From assembly GCA_021803885.1 (NCBI GenBank), contig JAJZKY010000157.1, positions 1 through 8,973 on the forward strand: a stretch of 8,973 nt of DNA. Reading direction: 5' to 3'. Of the stretch, positions 1 to 5,675 are shown piece by piece. The DNA comes from Planctomycetota bacterium (lineage in GTDB: Bacteria; Planctomycetota; Phycisphaerae; WQYP01; JAJZKY01). Below the pieces are notes generated by a model that was given only the letters and a program-made list of their open reading frames with translations, searched no databases and was not told the DNA's origin. Numbering within the stretch: position 1 is the stretch's first letter; each line of letters starts with the position of its first letter. A program made the position numbers and the translations under genes.

Positions 1-378
1 CGACCATAACGGCCGGGACGGCCACTGGATTGGCTGCTGGCGCAGCGCCAACGGTGAGCAATTCAGGGAGTTCAAGCGCGGCTGTCTTCAATTTTGGAAT
101 TCCTGCCGGCGCAACTGGAGCTACGGGCCCAGCAGGCCCAACTGGGGCAACTGGGAGCGCGGGTGCGACCGGTCCAGCGGGAGCCGCCGCGACCATAACG
201 GCAGGGACTGCCACGGGACTGGCTACTGGCGCAGCGCCAACTGTGAGCAATTCTGGGAGTTCCTCTGCGGCCATCTTCAATTTTGGAATTCCAGCGGGAG
301 CCACAGGCGCGACGGGAGCAACTGGGCCCACTGGCGCAACTGGAAGTACAGGCGCGACGGGCCCAGCGGGCGCGACTG
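1..378 (+). repeat. Tandem 189-bp coding repeat in the tail fibre gene
   Basis: CGACCATAACGG occurs at 1 and again at 190, and similarity runs on for most of the 189 bp (63 codons). Identity is high over the first 120 or so bases and looser in the Gly-X-Y part, where the second copy has more triplets before it ends. The differences are mostly at third codon positions (for example GGACGG against GGACTG), suggesting an older duplication kept under protein-level selection. More copies may lie to the left. Confidence 0.85.
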
Positions 379-1184
379 GAGCTACGGGGCCTGCTGGGCC
401 GAATACTGTGAGCAACTCGACGACGACGACCTACACTTGCGCTCTCGGAGGGAACGGCACGGACGTGGTTTGCGCTACGGTTGCGCAGATTACCGCGCTA
501 CTCCCGCCATTTAGCGGAGACGCGACTACTTCCGCAGGCGGAAGCGTGCTGACGCTGGCGACTGTGAATACGGCGCCGGGACAGTGTGGAGACGCGACCC
601 ATGTTTGCCAGATAACGACGAACGGCAAAGGCTTGACGACGGCGCAGGCAGCCGTAGCGATTACGGGAGGTTCGGGCCCATCGCGCCTGTATACGCAGAC
701 GACTATCCAGGCAGGGGACTCTCTCACGGCAGCAAATACTGCGTTCGCCTCCTTGATAACAATTCCCGCCGGAACCTTTACCGCAGTTGGGCAGTCGATC
801 CATGTGCGCGTAGCCTTCGTGCTGGAAATCGGCTTCAGCTCGACTCCCGACGTGGGCCTCTGGCTGAATGGCGCAACGGTTTTGGCACCGGCGAATGGAA
901 TCTACGTTGCATCGGCAACGACTGTGTTGGAAGAGATGCAAGAGGATTTCTGGCTCATCTGCACCGGGGTTGGTACCAGCGGCAGCATGGAAGTGCATGG
1001 TAGCCAGATCGGAGCGGTCCCATTCGCTGCGAACCAGGCGAATGCGACAGTCTCCGTCTCCCCTAATTCCGCAACGTATGCAGTGAACACAACGGTAGGA
1101 AATACGCTCGGATTTTTCATGGGCGGCGACAGCTATGCCGGCACGATCCAGCAACGTGGCTTATCCGCTACATTCTGGCCATAG
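3..1184 (+). CDS. Collagen-like phage tail fibre protein, 5' end missing
   Basis: The frame is open to the left edge, so the gene starts upstream; the TTG at 30 is only an internal codon. The visible 393 residues contain two copies of a 63-residue unit. Each has a [10 protein letters not shown] segment, an [15 protein letters not shown] segment and Gly-X-Y triplets (8 triplets from 108, 12 from 297, mostly GAT and GPA). The FNFGIPxG lead-in to collagen triplets is common in tail fibres. A Gly- and Thr-rich segment with [18 protein letters not shown] and [10 protein letters not shown] (from about 514) follows and resembles tail-fibre repeats. The last 160 or so residues, from [12 protein letters not shown] on, look like a beta-rich C-terminal head that probably contacts the host surface. 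The triplets would form a trimeric collagen-type rod. The receptor cannot be guessed. Confidence 0.8.
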   Translation, partial: TITAGTATGLAAGAAPTVSNSGSSSAAVFNFGIPAGATGATGPAGPTGATGSAGATGPAGAAATITAGTATGLATGAAPTVSNSGSSSAAIFNFGIPAGATGATGATGPTGATGSTGATGPAGATGATGPAGPNTVSNSTTTTYTCALGGNGTDVVCATVAQITALLPPFSGDATTSAGGSVLTLATVNTAPGQCGDATHVCQITTNGKGLTTAQAAVAITGGSGPSRLYTQTTIQAGDSLTAANTAFASLITIPAGTFTAVGQSIHVRVAFVLEIGFSSTPDVGLWLNGATVLAPANGIYVASATTVLEEMQEDFWLICTGVGTSGSMEVHGSQIGAVPFAANQANATVSVSPNSATYAVNTTVGNTLGFFMGGDSYAGTIQQRGLSATFWP

Positions 1185-1194
1185 GAGGCTCTTG

Positions 1195-1722
1195 ATGGAC
1201 CTGGTCGCCGTACTGTACTATCTTTTTCCCCACGCTGTGGCTGGGCGCGATTTCGCGCTGGAAAACTTCTCGGGCACTCTCCAGATCGTGGCGTGGAATA
1301 CGGCGCTCCTGGGCGCGCAGCCGACGCAGGCGCAATTGGATACCGCATGGGCGACGGTCCAATTGACTCAGGCAAAGTCCGCGCAGAGAGCCGTCATTGA
1401 GCAGGCGTATTTCGCTGCGCGTTACGGGCCTCCAGTCACGGTGACCTTTGGGTCGACCGCGTATACGTTTCCGACCGATGTCGACACGCAGCAAAACATC
1501 ATGGGATACATCGCCGCAAATGTGACGAACGCGACGGGAACCCAGACATACTCGCTGATGGATGCGAGCGGCACGGTGCAGCAGCTCACGTATGCGCAAC
1601 TGGAGCTGCTCGGGCAGGCGATCCAGAACGTATCCACGGCTGCGTTTACGAAGAAGTTGACGCTGGAGGGGGAAATCGCAGCAGCGACGACTGTCTCTGG
1701 CGTGCAAAGCATCGTGTGGTGA
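1195..1722 (+). CDS. Small phage tail protein, DUF4376-like
   Basis: A 175-residue protein starting at ATG 1195, with AGGAGG at 1183-1188 overlapping the stop of the fibre gene. An upstream in-frame ATG at 1135 lies inside the fibre gene and is less likely. The N-terminal part is predicted mostly helical, with AWNTALLGAQPTQAQLDTAWATV. The second half (from about residue 84: VTVTFGSTAYTFPTDVDTQQNI) has the layout of DUF4376 domains: an opening beta stretch, a DxxxQxNI segment, a short variable part, LTYAQLELLGQAI, then helices ending in a VxxIVW-like tail. These domains occur in phage tail-associated proteins, often next to fibre genes, as here. The molecular role is unknown; fibre assembly or attachment is a guess from position. 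Confidence 0.7.
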   Translation: MDLVAVLYYLFPHAVAGRDFALENFSGTLQIVAWNTALLGAQPTQAQLDTAWATVQLTQAKSAQRAVIEQAYFAARYGPPVTVTFGSTAYTFPTDVDTQQNIMGYIAANVTNATGTQTYSLMDASGTVQQLTYAQLELLGQAIQNVSTAAFTKKLTLEGEIAAATTVSGVQSIVW

Positions 1723-1776
1723 ACGGAAGCACCTCGACCAACTGATTCTCCAGCGATTGCGATGCGGCCCGACGGC

Positions 1777-2310
1777 TTATTTTGCCTCGGTGTCGATGGC
1801 GGCTGTTACGGGCACGCCGGACGCGCCGGAGAGCGCGGTTAGCAGGGCGCGGTAATCGCGTTTGTCGGCCTGAAATTCGGCTGCCCCTTTCTTGCCCGCG
1901 TCATCCCAGGTGATGGCGATGTAGTCTTTCGTAGATTTGGTGAACATCACGGGTATGCCGGCGCCGAGCGAGACGACTGAGATCGCGATGCCGGTGCCGA
2001 CTCGGTGATGCTTGTCCTGCGAGAGCGAGATCGATTTGATGGTATTCGAGGGGATGGAGTAGGTCTGGCCGATATCGGGATGCTTCTCGAAGTATTTTGC
2101 CAGGACTTTAGCCTTCAGTGGAATCGGATGCTTCGCTGGTACGAACTGAAAGGTCGTAGCATCGCTCGTTACTGACATGGCCATCCACAGACGACCCACT
2201 GCGTTGGGTATCGTTCCTCCGCCGTACTGGATGCCGTACATCTGCGATTGGGACAGGAGAGAGCTGCTGGCAAGGATTGTGACTGCGAAGCAAGACAGAA
2301 TGCGTTTCAT
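1777..2310 (-). CDS. Exported or membrane-anchored protein of unknown function
   Basis: A 177-residue protein, ATG at 2310, with GAGGA six bases upstream, so the start is well supported. Residues 1-22 look like a Sec signal peptide (MKR, then a hydrophobic run ending ASSSLLSQSQ). A second hydrophobic stretch at about 105-123 (VGTGIAISVVSLGAGIPVMF) could be a membrane segment or a buried strand. It follows SISLSQDKHHR and precedes KDYIAITWDD and a C-terminal YRALLTALSGASG helix, so it may be one small beta-rich domain split by a hydrophobic hairpin. I do not recognise the family well enough to name it. It is transcribed against the tail genes and 67 bp downstream of a small RHH gene in the same direction, which fits an accessory gene expressed in the lysogen. 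Confidence 0.75.
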   Translation of the reverse strand: MKRILSCFAVTILASSSLLSQSQMYGIQYGGGTIPNAVGRLWMAMSVTSDATTFQFVPAKHPIPLKAKVLAKYFEKHPDIGQTYSIPSNTIKSISLSQDKHHRVGTGIAISVVSLGAGIPVMFTKSTKDYIAITWDDAGKKGAAEFQADKRDYRALLTALSGASGVPVTAAIDTEAK

Positions 2311-2377
2311 GGTTTGTCCTCGTTTCTGGATTTATGTTCGGTGTTCGGTTATGCGCCTTCTTTTTCGAGACAGCTTC

Positions 2378-2551
2378 CTAGATTCCGGATTTTACAATGC
2401 GGGTGAGCGCAATCTGGATCACCGCCGAGCGGTCGATGTTGTTTTCCTTCGCGAGCGCGTCGGCCTGTTGCAGCAACTTGGAGGGGAGGCGAAACGAGAC
2501 TCGTTCCGAGGAATCTTTTTTACGCGAGGCTGAGGGAACGGCGTTTTTCAT
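2378..2551 (-). CDS. Ribbon-helix-helix DNA-binding protein (57 aa)
   Basis: From ATG 2551 this gives a 57-residue protein. A basic, Ser-rich tail (residues 1-16) precedes RVSFRLPSKLLQQADALAKE, the beta strand and first helix of an RHH fold, then NNIDRSAVIQIALTRIVKSG as the turn and second helix. This is the CopG/Arc pattern: a dimer whose paired strands enter the DNA major groove. Start choice is open: GGAGGG lies 15 bases before this ATG but only 6 before an in-frame CTG at 2560, so a CTG start adding three residues is possible. A longer frame back to 2662 has no signal. It precedes the exported-protein gene on the same strand. No partner toxin is visible, so it may be a free-standing repressor or a lone antitoxin. 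Confidence 0.75.
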   Translation of the reverse strand: MKNAVPSASRKKDSSERVSFRLPSKLLQQADALAKENNIDRSAVIQIALTRIVKSGI

Positions 2552-2621
2552 GGTGTCCAGTGTACACCCTCCGGGGAAGATTGCAAGAAAAATTCCGCTA
2601 TTGTCATACATTGTCTTGCAA
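2552..2621. promoter_or_regulatory. Candidate operator upstream of the RHH gene
   Basis: Two symmetric elements lie just upstream of the 57-aa RHH gene. One is the palindrome GTGTACAC at 2560-2567, inside a wider GGTGT...ACACC inverted repeat at 2552-2568. The other is an inverted pair, TTGCAAG at 2581-2587 and CTTGCAA at 2615-2621, with 27 bp between. The stretch is AT-rich compared with its neighbours. RHH dimers commonly bind short symmetric sites and repress their own genes, so self-control is a reasonable inference, but no site is proven. Confidence 0.35.
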
Positions 2622-2644
2622 ACGGCAAAGAACTGTGCTAGAAC
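2616..2644 (+). promoter_or_regulatory. Weak candidate rightward promoter
   Basis: TTGCAA at 2616-2621, a 17-bp spacer and TAGAAC at 2639-2644 resemble a sigma-70 promoter reading towards the integrase. Transcripts would run antisense to the 56-aa RHH gene for about 170 bases before the integrase start. Each hexamer has two mismatches to consensus, so this is tentative. Confidence 0.2.
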
Positions 2645-2658
2645 ATGGGGAGCGCGGA

Positions 2659-2829
2659 TCATTTCCGCTGGGCTGGGGCCGCGCAGATTATGCCTTCCTG
2701 CTCCGCGAGGCGCGTGATCGCCAGTCGGATGACGTTGGCCTTATCGATCTGGAGCTTCTGCGCTAGCCGCTGAAGCTGCATCCGCTGGATTGCGCTGAGG
2801 CGAAGGGACATCTGCCGCATCGTGGACAT
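2659..2829 (-). CDS. Second small ribbon-helix-helix protein (56 aa)
   Basis: Reading the minus strand from ATG 2829 to TGA at 2659 gives 56 residues. An in-frame TAG twelve bases upstream of the ATG bars a longer start, and AGGA lies 7 bases before it; in-frame ATGs at 2820 and 2811 are alternatives. The core is QMSLRLSAIQRMQLQRLAQK, then LQIDKANVIRLAITRLAEQEG, the strand-helix-turn-helix order of RHH proteins. It lines up with the neighbouring 57-aa protein (RVSFRLPSKLLQQADALAKE, NNIDRSAVIQIALTRIVKSG) without gaps: the ID..(A)VI.(L)A.TR pattern is shared. The tail IICAAPAQRK is short. It diverges from the integrase with a 27-bp gap, so it is well placed to regulate integrase expression. No toxin gene is adjacent. 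Confidence 0.7.
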   Translation of the reverse strand: MSTMRQMSLRLSAIQRMQLQRLAQKLQIDKANVIRLAITRLAEQEGIICAAPAQRK

Positions 2830-2856
2830 GATGGCATCCTACGGGAGCCCGTGTCT

Positions 2857-4182
2857 ATGCATCAGATACCCAGTGGGTCGCGGTTGGTGTGCGATGGGTT
2901 ACGAAAGTCACCCGCCTGGAGCGAAAAAAGAACAGTGGAGGTCGGGACCGCTGCGTATAGTGGGGAGCAGTCCACCATCCCCCTCCAACACACGCTGGGC
3001 CATCTCGATTGCCCGGCATGTGATGAACTGAGACAAATGTATTCGCGCTCTCTGTCTGACGCGCTGCCCTTTTGCGAGGCGGCGCTGCTCTATATGCGTA
3101 TGCGATCCATCGACGCAACGCCGGGCGCGGTCAAGTCTGCGCGGTACATCAAAAAAAATACGATCATCCACTACGAGCGGTGCATCCGCAGCCTGAACTT
3201 GTTTTTCGGAGGCATGGCGCTTTCGGGAATCCACCTCGGGCACATCCGCGAATATCAACTGGCGCGGCTGGAGGGTCGAGCGCCGTTCATTCGGAGGCGC
3301 AGGCCGCATGAAGAGCCGCGCGCGCTGCCATGCAAAGCTGGCCAGGTCAATCAGGAAATTGGGTTGCTGACGGCCATTCTGCGTCGCGCCAAGGTCTGGA
3401 CGGATGAGATGAAGGAGTATTACGAGCAGCTCCAAGTGGACGGCGAAGAGAAACAGCGGGCTTTGACGCCGGAGGAACAGCAGCGCTGGCTGGACGTTTC
3501 CGCAATGCGGCCGAGTTGGAGCGTGGTGCATTGGTATTCCGTGCTGGCGTTCGACACTACATGCAGCACGAATGAGCTGCGAGCCTTGCGGATCGGCGAC
3601 GTCGATCTGCTGCATCGCACGATCAATATCCCATGGGAAGGTAGCAAGACGCGTGGGAGACGGCGCACCATCGCGCTTGAGTCGGCTGACGTGCTGTTTG
3701 CGGCTGAACGGCTGTTGGAGCGGGCGCGGGATCTGGGATGCGTCGAGCCGCAACATTATCTTTTCCCTTTTGGGCTGCGCGGCAAGGGGGAGAGACACGA
3801 TCCCACGCGTCCGATGACGGTGAGCGGGTTGAAGCGCCGGTGGGAAGAAGTTCGATCCGCTGCCAGGCTGCAATGGTTTCGCATGTACGACACTCGCCAC
3901 ACGGGAATCACGCGGTTGGCCGAGCGCGGCGTGCCGCTGGCGGTTGCGATGTCGCGAGCAGGCCACATGTCGCCGAGAATGTCCGAGTGGTACACGCATG
4001 TGAGCGACGCAGTCCAACGGAAATGGATGCAGATGCCGCTGATCAACGGCCCGCAGCGGCCGCGCCCGCTCCAGGCGGCGCTCTACAAGCCGCTGCCCGC
4101 GCCTGCGCCGATGCAGATCGAGGAGCGACCCGGCTACAAGTCGATCTATGTTGCAGGGGTGCGGATCGAGATACCCGCGTGA
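2857..4182 (+). CDS. Tyrosine recombinase (phage-type integrase) with altered catalytic residues
   Basis: ATG 2857 has GGGAG nine bases upstream; a GTG at 2851 would be only three from it. Later starts (GTG 2935, ATG 3037) are possible because the 27-bp gap to the divergent gene is short. Numbering here is from 2851 (subtract 2 for 2857). Residues about 50-60 hold HLDCPACDE; about 68-195 form a SAM-like core-binding domain; about 205-390 form the catalytic domain. Visible catalytic set: Lys266 (EGSKTRGRRR), Arg349 in YDTRHT, His372 in RAGH and Tyr381 in SEWYTHVSD. The box I site, normally TGLRxxEL, reads TTCSTNEL, giving Ser239 where the first Arg is expected, and the box II His is Tyr346. 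The protein should cut and join DNA at the tRNA-Arg site just downstream. It may be a divergent active family or a decaying enzyme. Pro-rich C-terminal tail from about residue 400. Confidence 0.85.
   Translation: MHQIPSGSRLVCDGLRKSPAWSEKRTVEVGTAAYSGEQSTIPLQHTLGHLDCPACDELRQMYSRSLSDALPFCEAALLYMRMRSIDATPGAVKSARYIKKNTIIHYERCIRSLNLFFGGMALSGIHLGHIREYQLARLEGRAPFIRRRRPHEEPRALPCKAGQVNQEIGLLTAILRRAKVWTDEMKEYYEQLQVDGEEKQRALTPEEQQRWLDVSAMRPSWSVVHWYSVLAFDTTCSTNELRALRIGDVDLLHRTINIPWEGSKTRGRRRTIALESADVLFAAERLLERARDLGCVEPQHYLFPFGLRGKGERHDPTRPMTVSGLKRRWEEVRSAARLQWFRMYDTRHTGITRLAERGVPLAVAMSRAGHMSPRMSEWYTHVSDAVQRKWMQMPLINGPQRPRPLQAALYKPLPAPAPMQIEERPGYKSIYVAGVRIEIPA
2898..2908 (+). repeat. TACGAAAGT motif, copy 1 (near the integrase start)
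   Basis: GTTACGAAAGT at 2898-2908 is repeated exactly at 4186-4196, four bases after the integrase stop. The inner TACGAAAGT recurs inverted at 4467-4475. This copy lies within the first codons of the integrase, or in its leader if translation starts later. Short repeated sites flanking an attachment region are typical of integrase arm-binding or accessory-protein sites; that role is inferred. Confidence 0.4.
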
Positions 4183-4185
4183 GAC

Positions 4186-4197
4186 GTTACGAAAGTT
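4186..4197 (+). repeat. TACGAAAGT motif, copy 2 (just after the integrase)
   Basis: Exact second copy of the 11-mer GTTACGAAAGT, four bases past the integrase stop. Its inner ten bases, TACGAAAGTT at 4188-4197, are the reverse complement of AACTTTCGTA at 4466-4475, so copies 2 and 3 form an inverted pair around the tRNA-derived attachment region. Confidence 0.4.
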
Positions 4198-4210
4198 TTT
4201 CATTTAGATG

Positions 4211-4238
4211 TTGACATTGGGCGGATTGGATGTATGGT
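4211..4238 (+). promoter_or_regulatory. Candidate sigma-70 promoter in the attachment region
   Basis: TTGACA at 4211-4216 is a perfect -35 box, followed after 16 bp by TATGGT at 4233-4238. It reads right, across the tRNA fragments towards gpr, whose start is about 250 bases downstream. It lies on the phage side of the junction, so if active it would be a promoter brought in by the element. The stretch around it (4199-4280) contains no coding frame that I would call. Confidence 0.35.
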
Positions 4239-4324
4239 GGAGAGGTTTTAGTTTTCTGTCCTCAGCTGTTCCGAATTGAAGTGCCAGGGATTTGAACGAT
4301 AGCTTGCACCGCGCTAACCTAGAG

Positions 4325-4370
4325 CCTCCGAAGCGTTAGGTCACAAGTTCGAATCTTGTCGGGCGCACCA
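4325..4370 (+). other. attR-like site: 3' half of a tRNA-Arg(CCG) gene
   Basis: The 46 bases run from CCTCCGAA, an anticodon loop with anticodon CCG, through a 3' anticodon stem (GCGTT) and variable loop to a perfect T-arm (ACAAG, TTCGAAT, CTTGT), the acceptor strand CGGGCGC, A and CCA. The matching 5' acceptor strand GCGCCCG is absent upstream, and no D-arm folds. GCGCTAAC at 4311-4318 resembles the expected D-to-anticodon segment but is separated by a stray CTAGA. So this is not a working tRNA. Tyrosine recombinases often integrate at the 3' half of tRNA genes and leave such a copy at one element end, and one lies 140 bases away. Confidence 0.75.
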
Positions 4371-4388
4371 CTACATTCACACGACGCT

Positions 4389-4431
4389 GGTCGCGAGTTC
4401 GCCACCGGGGCGAATTCTGCCGGGCGCACCA
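4389..4431 (+). other. Second, decayed tRNA 3' end (tandem att remnant)
   Basis: GGTCGCGAGTTCG and GAATTCTGCCGGGCGCACCA match the T-arm and 3' end of the first fragment (GGTCACAAGTTCGAATCTTG, CGGGCGCACCA), with about ten extra bases at the T-loop. The acceptor end plus CCA is identical over 11 bases. The inserted part creates a hairpin: GAGTTCGCC at 4395-4403 pairs with GGCGAATTC at 4409-4417 over nine positions, one a G-T, around a 5-base loop. It cannot form a normal T-arm. I read it as the scar of an older integration at the same tRNA or a partial duplication of the site. Confidence 0.6.
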
Positions 4432-4465
4432 GCCATCCAACCGGTTAGGCAGTTTTCGCCCCTCT

Positions 4466-4475
4466 AACTTTCGTA
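4466..4475 (-). repeat. TACGAAAGT motif, copy 3 (inverted)
   Basis: AACTTTCGTA is the reverse complement of TACGAAAGTT at 4188-4197. It lies on the chromosomal side, 19 bases before the gpr start and just before its ribosome binding site. If the motif is an integrase site, this placement beyond the tRNA fragments is odd and would suggest the element once extended further right; otherwise it is chance. Confidence 0.35.
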
Positions 4476-4494
4476 TCGAAGGAGATGTACGCGG

Positions 4495-5526
4495 ATGAGT
4501 TATGTGCCGAATGAAAAACGATATCAGCAGGCCGAGTTTCGGCGCTGTGGGCACTCCGGGATCGTATTGCCGCCCATATCGCTGGGACTGTGGCAGAATT
4601 TCGGCGGCGCCGACGTCTTTGAAACCGGCCGTGCCGTCCTCCGTCGGGCATTCGATCGCGGGGTCACCCATTTCGATCTGGCCAACAACTATGGCCCGCC
4701 CTACGGCTCCGCCGAGGAAAACTTCGGACACATTCTGCGCAAGGATTTTCGCGACCATCGCAATGAATTGATCATCTCCTCGAAGGCCGGCTGGGACATG
4801 TGGCCCGGACCCTACGGCGTGGGCGGGTCGCGCAAATATATGCTGGCCTCGCTCGACGAAAGCCTCGATCGCATGGGGCTTGAGTATGTTGACATTTACT
4901 ACTCCCACAAGCCGGATATGAACGTGCCGCTGGAAGAAACCATGGGTGCGCTGGTCACAGCCGTGCGGCAGGGCAAAGCTTTATATGTCGGCATCTCCTC
5001 TTACGACGCCGACCGCACCCGCGAAGCGGCCAAAATTCTGAAAAGCGAAGGCGTTCCGCTGCTGATCCATCAGCCTTCCTATTCCATGCTGAATCGCTGG
5101 ATTGAAAAAGAATTGCTGGGCACGCTTGCGGAACTCGGTGTCGGCTGCATTGCGTTTTCTCCGCTGGCCCAGGGGCTGCTGACCGGAAAATATCTCAACG
5201 GAGTGCCGGAAAATTCCCGCGCCAAGGCAGGAGAAACGCTGCTAAAGGAGTTCCTCAGCGAGCAGAATATCCAGCGCGTGCGCTCTTTGAATGAGCTGGC
5301 AAAAGGTCGCGGTCAGACGCTGGCGCAGATGGCCATCGCCTGGGTGCTGCGCGATCCGCGCGTTACCTCGGCGTTGATCGGCGCGCGCAACGTAGAGCAG
5401 CTCAACGATTCGCTCGATGCGGTCAAGAAACTTCAGTTCACTGACGCCGAGTTGAAGGAGATCGACCGCTTCGCGCAAGAGAGCGGGATCGATCTGTGGA
5501 AGGATGCCCGCGAAGGACGCGAGTAG
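4495..5526 (+). CDS. gpr: Aldo-keto reductase, YghZ/Gpr type (L-glyceraldehyde 3-phosphate reductase-like)
   Basis: A 343-residue cytoplasmic (beta/alpha)8 NADPH-dependent reductase. GGAG lies ten bases before ATG 4495. It resembles E. coli YghZ/Gpr throughout: LGLWQNFGG near the start, THFDLANNYGPPYGSAEENF, SSKAGWDMWPGPYG, GGSRKYMLASLDESLDRMGL, LLIHQPSYSMLNRW and IAFSPLAQGLLTGKYLNG. The AKR tetrad is present: Asp61, Tyr66, Lys97 and His138. A cofactor-binding segment, SALIGARNVEQL, sits near residues 292-303. The family reduces L-glyceraldehyde 3-phosphate and related small aldehydes such as methylglyoxal, a detoxification role; the substrate here is inferred. It is the first chromosomal gene after the att scar, so its natural promoter may have been changed by the insertion. 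No terminator is visible after it. Confidence 0.9.
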   Translation: MSYVPNEKRYQQAEFRRCGHSGIVLPPISLGLWQNFGGADVFETGRAVLRRAFDRGVTHFDLANNYGPPYGSAEENFGHILRKDFRDHRNELIISSKAGWDMWPGPYGVGGSRKYMLASLDESLDRMGLEYVDIYYSHKPDMNVPLEETMGALVTAVRQGKALYVGISSYDADRTREAAKILKSEGVPLLIHQPSYSMLNRWIEKELLGTLAELGVGCIAFSPLAQGLLTGKYLNGVPENSRAKAGETLLKEFLSEQNIQRVRSLNELAKGRGQTLAQMAIAWVLRDPRVTSALIGARNVEQLNDSLDAVKKLQFTDAELKEIDRFAQESGIDLWKDAREGRE

Positions 5527-5657
5527 CCGGCACAGATTCCGTATCGATTCCTCGCATCTCCATCCCTCCTGCAAGCATCCACTGCATGAGACACTTGGCA
5601 AGTGCGCTGGAGCCCCAGGGTACCCGCCGCAACAGCCGCGCAATCGGCCCATCCATC

Positions 5658-5675
5658 AGGAGTGACGCGCAGTTG
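5658..5675 (+). promoter_or_regulatory. Ribosome binding site that sets a TTG start for bshC
   Basis: AGGAG at 5658-5662 is followed after ten bases by TTG at 5673-5675. The ATG at 5586 has no comparable purine-rich site, and the sequence between them does not look like conserved protein. Confidence 0.65.

Larger units (their letters stand above)
1..4370. mobile_element. Right end of an integrated prophage or phage-derived island
   Basis: Three independent signs mark this stretch as an integrated element. It holds phage tail genes (collagen-like fibre and DUF4376-like protein), a tyrosine recombinase at its right end, and the detached 3' half of a tRNA-Arg gene immediately after the recombinase. 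The chromosome appears to resume after the CCA at 4370. The left boundary lies outside the window; by the usual logic it should carry an intact tRNA-Arg(CCG) gene reading into the element. Two small regulators and one exported protein sit between the tail genes and the integrase, the usual place for accessory cargo. Whether the element is complete or a remnant cannot be seen here. Confidence 0.7.

Noticed and set aside
2284..2310. Lipoprotein signal (ILSC) in the exported protein
   Set aside because: The Cys is at residue 7, too close to the N terminus for a lipobox; the hydrophobic run continues after it.
2378..2829. Toxin-antitoxin module built on the RHH proteins
   Set aside because: No toxin-like frame is adjacent on either strand; the downstream gene encodes an exported protein with no toxin features.
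2908..4203. 431-codon minus-strand open frame opposite the integrase
   Set aside because: It is a GC-rich shadow: composition is dominated by Arg, His and Pro, while the plus strand has clear recombinase motifs.
4281..4297. GTGCCAGGGATTTGAAC, which on the minus strand resembles a tRNA T-loop and 3' strand
   Set aside because: The other T-stem strand does not pair, and no acceptor or anticodon arm follows on that strand. Possibly an even older tRNA scrap, but not supportable.
4281..4370. A complete though odd 90-base tRNA, using GTGCCAG at 4281-4287 as 5' acceptor strand (6 of 7 positions could pair with CGGGCGC)
   Set aside because: There is no D-stem, no conserved D-loop guanines, and the anticodon stem is broken by extra bases. 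A tRNA covariance model should be run to be sure.
4336..4908. Long minus-strand open frame (190 codons) across the att region and gpr
   Set aside because: It overlaps the tRNA fragments and the well-supported gpr gene in antisense and has no family features.
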